9,126 nt of DNA, from positions 1 through 9,126 of the forward strand of contig DAOUQU010000052.1 of assembly GCA_030625445.1 (NCBI GenBank). The letters are read 5' to 3'. The notes beneath the pieces were generated by a model. That model saw only the letters and a program-made list of their open reading frames with translations. It was not told the DNA's origin and ran no database searches. The stretch's first letter is position 1. Each line of letters starts with the position of its first letter. Made by a program: the position numbers and the translations under genes. Origin of the DNA: Gammaproteobacteria bacterium. Its GTDB lineage: Bacteria; Pseudomonadota; Gammaproteobacteria; Chromatiales; Chromatiaceae. Shown here one piece after another: positions 6,556-9,126 of this stretch.

Positions 6556-6630
6556 GTTCGCAGTCTGCAGTTGGCAGTTTGCAGGAATTCATGTTGTATT
6601 GCTGCCGACTGCCAACTGATGACTGCAAAC
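6556..6630. repeat. Heptad-built inverted repeat, 29-bp arms
   Basis: The arms 6556-6584 and 6602-6630 are complementary at 24 of 29 positions around a 17-nt spacer, with an uninterrupted 11-bp core at 6568-6578 against 6608-6618. Each arm is itself periodic every 7 bp: GCAGTCT, GCAGTTG, GCAGTTT, GCAG on the left and the complementary CTGC-led heptads on the right. The palindrome CGCCGGCG (6638-6645) and six T (6645-6650) follow, so the structure could double as a terminator for the upstream genes. It occupies the only long gap between the hydrogenase block and dapA. The rest of the 6500-6718 spacer shows nothing else beyond a weak promoter candidate for dapA. Confidence 0.8.
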
Positions 6631-6660
6631 TTCTTTCGCCGGCGTTTTTTCATTCTGAGC

Positions 6661-6689
6661 TGTTCATCACTACCTCTACACTGTAAAAT
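6661..6689 (+). promoter_or_regulatory. Candidate sigma-70 promoter for dapA-bamC
   Basis: TAAAAT at 6684-6689 is a five-of-six match to the -10 consensus, and TGTTCA at 6661-6666 is a poor -35 placed 17 bp upstream. Transcription would begin near 6696, giving a leader of about 20 nt before the dapA ATG. The position, just after the inverted repeat and T-run, is sensible, but the -35 match is weak. Confidence 0.3.
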
Positions 6690-6718
6690 CAGCAAAATAT
6701 GTTTGTGGAAAATAGTTG

Positions 6719-7603
6719 ATGATCTCTGGAAGTATTGTTGCACTCGTTACGCCCATGCAGGAGGATGGCAGTGTTGATTATGAAATACTGCATCATCTGG
6801 TTGACTGGCATGTGGGGGAGGGAACAGATGCAATTGTCTCTGTTGGCACCACCGGGGAGTCTGCGACCCTTGGGCAGGAGGAGCATTGCCAGGTTATCCG
6901 CCGCACTATCGAGTTTGCTAATAAGCGAATTCCGGTGATTGCAGGGACAGGTGCAAACGCAACAAGCGAGGCAGTTCACCTGACAAAGCGCGCTGCAGAG
7001 ATGGGAGCAGATGCCTGCCTGCTGGTCACTCCATATTACAACAAACCGACCCAGGAAGGACTTTACCGTCACTACATGACTGCTGCTGATGCCGTCGATG
7101 TAGAGCAAATACTGTATAACGTCCCCGGTCGTACCGCTGTTAATATGTCAATTGAAACCTCGGCCCGGCTTTCGCATCATGAGAATATTATTGGTCTGAA
7201 AGAGGCGGCTGATGATAGTGCTGATCGTGTTGCGCCTTTACGGCAACTCTGTGGTGATGATTTTGCGCTCTATAGCGGCAATGATGACAGCGCCAGGCAG
7301 TTTGTACTCAATGGCGGCAATGGCGTTATCTCCGTGACTTCGAATGTGGCTCCCGGGTTAATGCATCAGATGATTGCAGCAGCCATTGCCGGAGATCGGG
7401 AGAGCGCCGCCCAATTTGATCAACCTCTCCAACTCCTGCACGAACGTCTGTTTGTTCAAAGCAGTCCCATCCCTGTGAAGTGGGCGCTTGAGCAGATGGG
7501 GCGTATAGGAAACGGCATACGACTGCCCCTGACATGGCTGGAGACAGAGTTTCATGAGGCTGTCCGCGAAGCCATGCAACAGGCAGGGGTAATCCAGGAA
7601 TAA
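6719..7603 (+). CDS. dapA: 4-hydroxy-tetrahydrodipicolinate synthase
   Basis: The enzyme condenses pyruvate with aspartate semialdehyde in the first committed step of diaminopimelate and lysine synthesis, feeding peptidoglycan. It is a cytoplasmic TIM-barrel tetramer. Every catalytic residue falls at the E. coli position: Thr44-Thr45 (VGTTGES), Tyr107 (TPYYNKP), Tyr133 and Arg138 (YNVPGRT) and Schiff-base Lys161 (GLKEA). The usual KEATGD reads KEAADD here, a mild variation after the lysine. Length is 294 residues, compared with 292 in E. coli. I chose the ATG at 6719 because it gives the family start MISGSIVALVTP; the TTG at 6716 is also in frame. A weak GGA (6707-6709) is the only ribosome site. 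It overlaps bamC by one base (TAATG), reproducing the conserved dapA-bamC operon of gammaproteobacteria. Confidence 0.97.
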   Translation: MISGSIVALVTPMQEDGSVDYEILHHLVDWHVGEGTDAIVSVGTTGESATLGQEEHCQVIRRTIEFANKRIPVIAGTGANATSEAVHLTKRAAEMGADACLLVTPYYNKPTQEGLYRHYMTAADAVDVEQILYNVPGRTAVNMSIETSARLSHHENIIGLKEAADDSADRVAPLRQLCGDDFALYSGNDDSARQFVLNGGNGVISVTSNVAPGLMHQMIAAAIAGDRESAAQFDQPLQLLHERLFVQSSPIPVKWALEQMGRIGNGIRLPLTWLETEFHEAVREAMQQAGVIQE

Positions 7604-8775
7604 TGAATCAATCGGTGAATATGATGAAAATAAATCCAATCCATATACTCGTAGCCGGCATGCTTGTTTTCGGACTCTCTGCCTGTGGGTCGATGAATTT
7701 AGGCAGCGCACTGCCGGACAAGAAGGTTGATTATAAAAAGTCGCGTCAGGCGAGTGGAAACCTGGAGGTTCCTCCCGATCTCACCAGCGATACCATGGCG
7801 GAGGGCGGTGTTGACTTTGGCGGGACGAGCCCTGCAGTGACAACTTACTCGGCCTACAAGTCAGGCAAGAGAAAGGCCGGAAGTGGTGGTGGACGGGATG
7901 TTCTTCCGCTTAATCCAAACATCGTAATGCAAAACGATGGGGACAAGCACTGGCTGGTCATTCAGGGATCGCCCAATGCCGTGTGGGGCAAGACCATTGA
8001 TTTTTGGCAGGAGATGGGGATTGTTCTGGTTGAACAGGACCCAACAGCAGGCGTGATGCGCACCGACTGGATTGAAAACAGGGCCAATATCAAGTCTGAT
8101 TTTGTCACCAATTTTGTACGCAAGACGCTCAACAGCCTTTACTCATCCGGAACCCGTGATCAGTTTCGCGTCAGACTGGAGCGTGGCTCATCGGGCAGGA
8201 CCGAACTCTATCTGACGCATTCCCAAATGGTTGAAAAACTGGTTGGTGAGTTTGGCTCCACCGATGTCGAAGCGGATCGTTCGGTATGGACGCAGGGCAA
8301 GCCTGATCACGAACTCGAAGCCATCATGTTGAATAAGATCATGGCGTATATGGGGGCATCCGATCAACGCAGCCGTCAGGTTTCATCGGCCTCTTCCAGC
8401 GGCAAGCCTCTCTCTCAGCTGACAACATCAGGCACTCCCAGGTTGCAGGTGTATAGCGATTTTCCACGTACCTGGAGATTGGTTGGCATTGCCATGAACC
8501 GCGTTGGGTTTACGGTAGAAGACCGTAATCGATCCAATGGCGCCTACTATGTTCGCTACAATGATCCGTCCGGAGAGCAGCCAAAAGAGGGAATGTTGTC
8601 AAAGATGGCGTTTTGGAAGAGTGATGATAAAGGGGTTGCCCAACGCTATGTGATCCAGGTTCAGGAGGTCAGTTCATCTGAATCTTCTGTAACGATTCTG
8701 AATGAAGATGGTTCCCCGGCAGAAGCATCAACGTCAAGGCGTATGCTCTCATTGATTCACAGCCAGTTGCGTTAA
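7603..8775 (+). CDS. bamC: Outer-membrane protein assembly factor BamC (NlpB) lipoprotein
   Basis: This is an accessory lipoprotein of the BAM complex, which inserts beta-barrel proteins into the outer membrane; it binds BamD through its extended N-terminal region. The signal peptide ends in the lipobox LSAC, so Cys28 should be lipidated. DYKKSRQASGNLEVPPDLT (residues 43-61) is the conserved N-terminal BamC segment, followed by a Gly/Ser-rich linker. Two helix-grip domains follow, roughly residues 110-240 (with GVMRTDWIENRANI) and 275-390. At 390 residues it is longer than the E. coli protein (344), mainly in linkers. The ATG at 7603 overlaps the dapA stop; ATGs at 7621 and 7624 would give a shorter n-region and cannot be excluded. 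It is probably co-transcribed with dapA. Confidence 0.93.
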   Translation: MNQSVNMMKINPIHILVAGMLVFGLSACGSMNLGSALPDKKVDYKKSRQASGNLEVPPDLTSDTMAEGGVDFGGTSPAVTTYSAYKSGKRKAGSGGGRDVLPLNPNIVMQNDGDKHWLVIQGSPNAVWGKTIDFWQEMGIVLVEQDPTAGVMRTDWIENRANIKSDFVTNFVRKTLNSLYSSGTRDQFRVRLERGSSGRTELYLTHSQMVEKLVGEFGSTDVEADRSVWTQGKPDHELEAIMLNKIMAYMGASDQRSRQVSSASSSGKPLSQLTTSGTPRLQVYSDFPRTWRLVGIAMNRVGFTVEDRNRSNGAYYVRYNDPSGEQPKEGMLSKMAFWKSDDKGVAQRYVIQVQEVSSSESSVTILNEDGSPAEASTSRRMLSLIHSQLR

Positions 8776-8779
8776 GGAA

Positions 8780-8814
8780 GCTCCGATCAAATCGCTCCGC
8801 GCTTTGATCAGAGC
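8780..8814 (+). terminator. Strong stem-loop after bamC
   Basis: The arms 8780-8791 (GCTCCGATCAAA) and 8803-8814 pair at 11 of 12 positions, with three further G-C pairs (8793-8795 with 8799-8801) inside. It starts 5 nt after the bamC stop. No T-run follows directly; the nearest is TTTTT at 8826-8830, inside copy 2 of the 97-bp element. It is therefore either an atypical terminator or a 3'-end stabilising hairpin. Confidence 0.5.
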
Positions 8815-8822
8815 ATACCTGC

Positions 8823-8919
8823 AAGTTTTTCTACGGGGGAAGGGTTATCTATCAATGGCTTACAATGAGTGTCCGGATCGCCCTTCCCCCGAACCCCCAT
8901 CCCATGGACTTGTTCAGAG
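8823..8919 (+). repeat. 97-bp structured intergenic element, copy 2
   Basis: This is the second copy of the element at 5707-5803, in the same orientation, between bamC and the metallo-beta-lactamase-fold gene. Identical blocks are 8823-8850 and 8881-8907; the 30-bp centre has diverged but kept its length. The 11-bp inverted repeat lies at 8834-8844 and 8881-8891. The minus-strand G-quadruplex motif at 8881-8903 is unchanged. The bases after CCATGG differ from copy 1, so the secondary AACCCC/GGGGTT hairpin is lost, while the final TTCAGAG is shared. It has no coding potential and no flanking target-site duplication that I can see. Confidence 0.85.
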
Positions 8920-8922
8920 GTT

Positions 8923-8951
8923 CCTTGATTCCAAATCCCTTTGAATCAAGG
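8923..8951 (+). promoter_or_regulatory. Perfect 9-bp stem-loop over the likely ribosome site of the next gene
   Basis: CCTTGATTC (8923-8931) is the exact reverse complement of GAATCAAGG (8943-8951), with an 11-nt loop. The 3' arm contains AAGG (8948-8951), the best available ribosome-binding sequence for the GTG start at 8963. Folding would hide it, so translation might be modulated. There is no T-run, so it is not a typical terminator. Confidence 0.4.
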
Positions 8952-8962
8952 CTGAAAAACGG

Positions 8963-9126
8963 GTGAAATTACTCTCGCTTGGCAGCGGTAGTGGTGGAAA
9001 CGCAACGCTGCTGCAATCGGGTGGGACCACGCTGCTGATTGATTGCGGTTTCTCTCTCAAAGAGCTTGAATCACGCCTTGCGAAGGCAGATCTCACGGCC
9101 TCCTGCATTGATGCCTTGTTGCTTAC
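8963..9126 (+). CDS. Metallo-beta-lactamase-fold hydrolase, YycJ/WalJ-like (5' part only)
   Basis: Only the first 54 codons are in the window; the gene runs off the right edge. The N-terminus LLSLGSGSGGNAT, followed by TTLLIDCGFSLKELESRL and IDALLL, is typical of the YycJ/WalJ-like family of MBL-fold hydrolases, in which a metal-binding THEHxDH motif comes next, just past the window end. The substrate is not known from sequence; relatives include putative 5' exonucleases. I chose the GTG at 8963 because an in-frame TGA at 8942-8944 closes the frame upstream and no ATG occurs between. A weak AAGG (8948-8951) lies 11 nt upstream, within a hairpin. Position after dapA-bamC matches the order recalled from Pseudomonas, where purC follows. 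Confidence 0.85.
   Translation, partial: MKLLSLGSGSGGNATLLQSGGTTLLIDCGFSLKELESRLAKADLTASCIDALLL

Noticed and set aside
6556..6630. CRISPR-like array or tandem repeat locus
   Set aside because: The unit is 7 bp with no unique spacers and the two arms are inverted, not direct, repeats.
6477..6777. Several short overlapping frames on both strands in the 6500-6718 spacer
   Set aside because: They are created by the heptad inverted repeat and have no ribosome sites or recognisable products.
5707..8919. The two 97-bp copies as ends of a composite transposon carrying dapA-bamC
   Set aside because: They carry no transposase, are in direct orientation around core genes in conserved order, and show no target-site duplication; dispersed repeat copies explain them better.
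8914..9108. Minus-strand frame of 64 codons at the right end
   Set aside because: It lies opposite the clear N-terminus of the MBL-fold gene, whose LGSGSGGNAT motif is convincing.

Overview
The window looks like part of the chromosome of a gammaproteobacterium, most likely a sulfur-oxidising Chromatiales-type organism (free-living or symbiont). Two things point there. The hydrogenase has the gene order small subunit - isp1 - isp2 - large subunit, known from purple sulfur bacteria such as Thiocapsa and Allochromatium. The right half carries the gammaproteobacterial core pair dapA-bamC. All genes recognised lie on the + strand. Species cannot be fixed from the sequence alone.

Region 1 (about 36-5708) is a compact Isp-type (group 1e) [NiFe]-hydrogenase operon. 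It encodes a maturation endopeptidase (HupD/HyaD/HybD family), a short HupH/HyaF C-terminal-domain chaperone, the Tat-exported FeS small subunit HynS, a NarI-like cytochrome b (Isp1), an HdrD/DsrK-like FeS protein (Isp2) and the NiFe large subunit HynL. Junctions at 536, 2039 and 2698 are ATGA overlaps, so the genes are probably translationally coupled. HynS and HynL should be exported as a folded pair; Isp1 and Isp2 would pass electrons through the membrane between the periplasmic hydrogenase and cytoplasmic or quinone-level partners. The endopeptidase removes a 15-residue C-terminal tail from HynL. The hypA-F genes are not in the window.

Region 2 (5707-6499) holds a 97-bp intergenic element that begins in the hynL stop codon, then two small overlapping genes. 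One is a 76-residue secreted or membrane protein with HupE-like His-Pro and Asp-His motifs but only one membrane span; the other is an unrecognised 152-residue protein with five cysteines in its C-terminal half.

Region 3 (6500-9126) begins with a 219-bp spacer carrying a heptad-built inverted repeat with 29-bp arms. Next come dapA (lysine/peptidoglycan precursor synthesis) and bamC (outer-membrane assembly lipoprotein), overlapping by one base. A second copy of the 97-bp element follows, then the 5' end of a YycJ/WalJ-like metallo-beta-lactamase-fold gene cut by the window edge. This matches the core order dapA-bamC-MBL(-purC) recalled from Pseudomonas, so the hydrogenase operon appears to sit against a conserved housekeeping block.

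The most unusual feature is the 97-bp element. Its two copies have an 11-bp perfect inverted repeat around a variable loop of fixed length, and an invariant right arm whose minus strand is a canonical four-tract G-quadruplex motif. The stem and the quadruplex would use the same bases.
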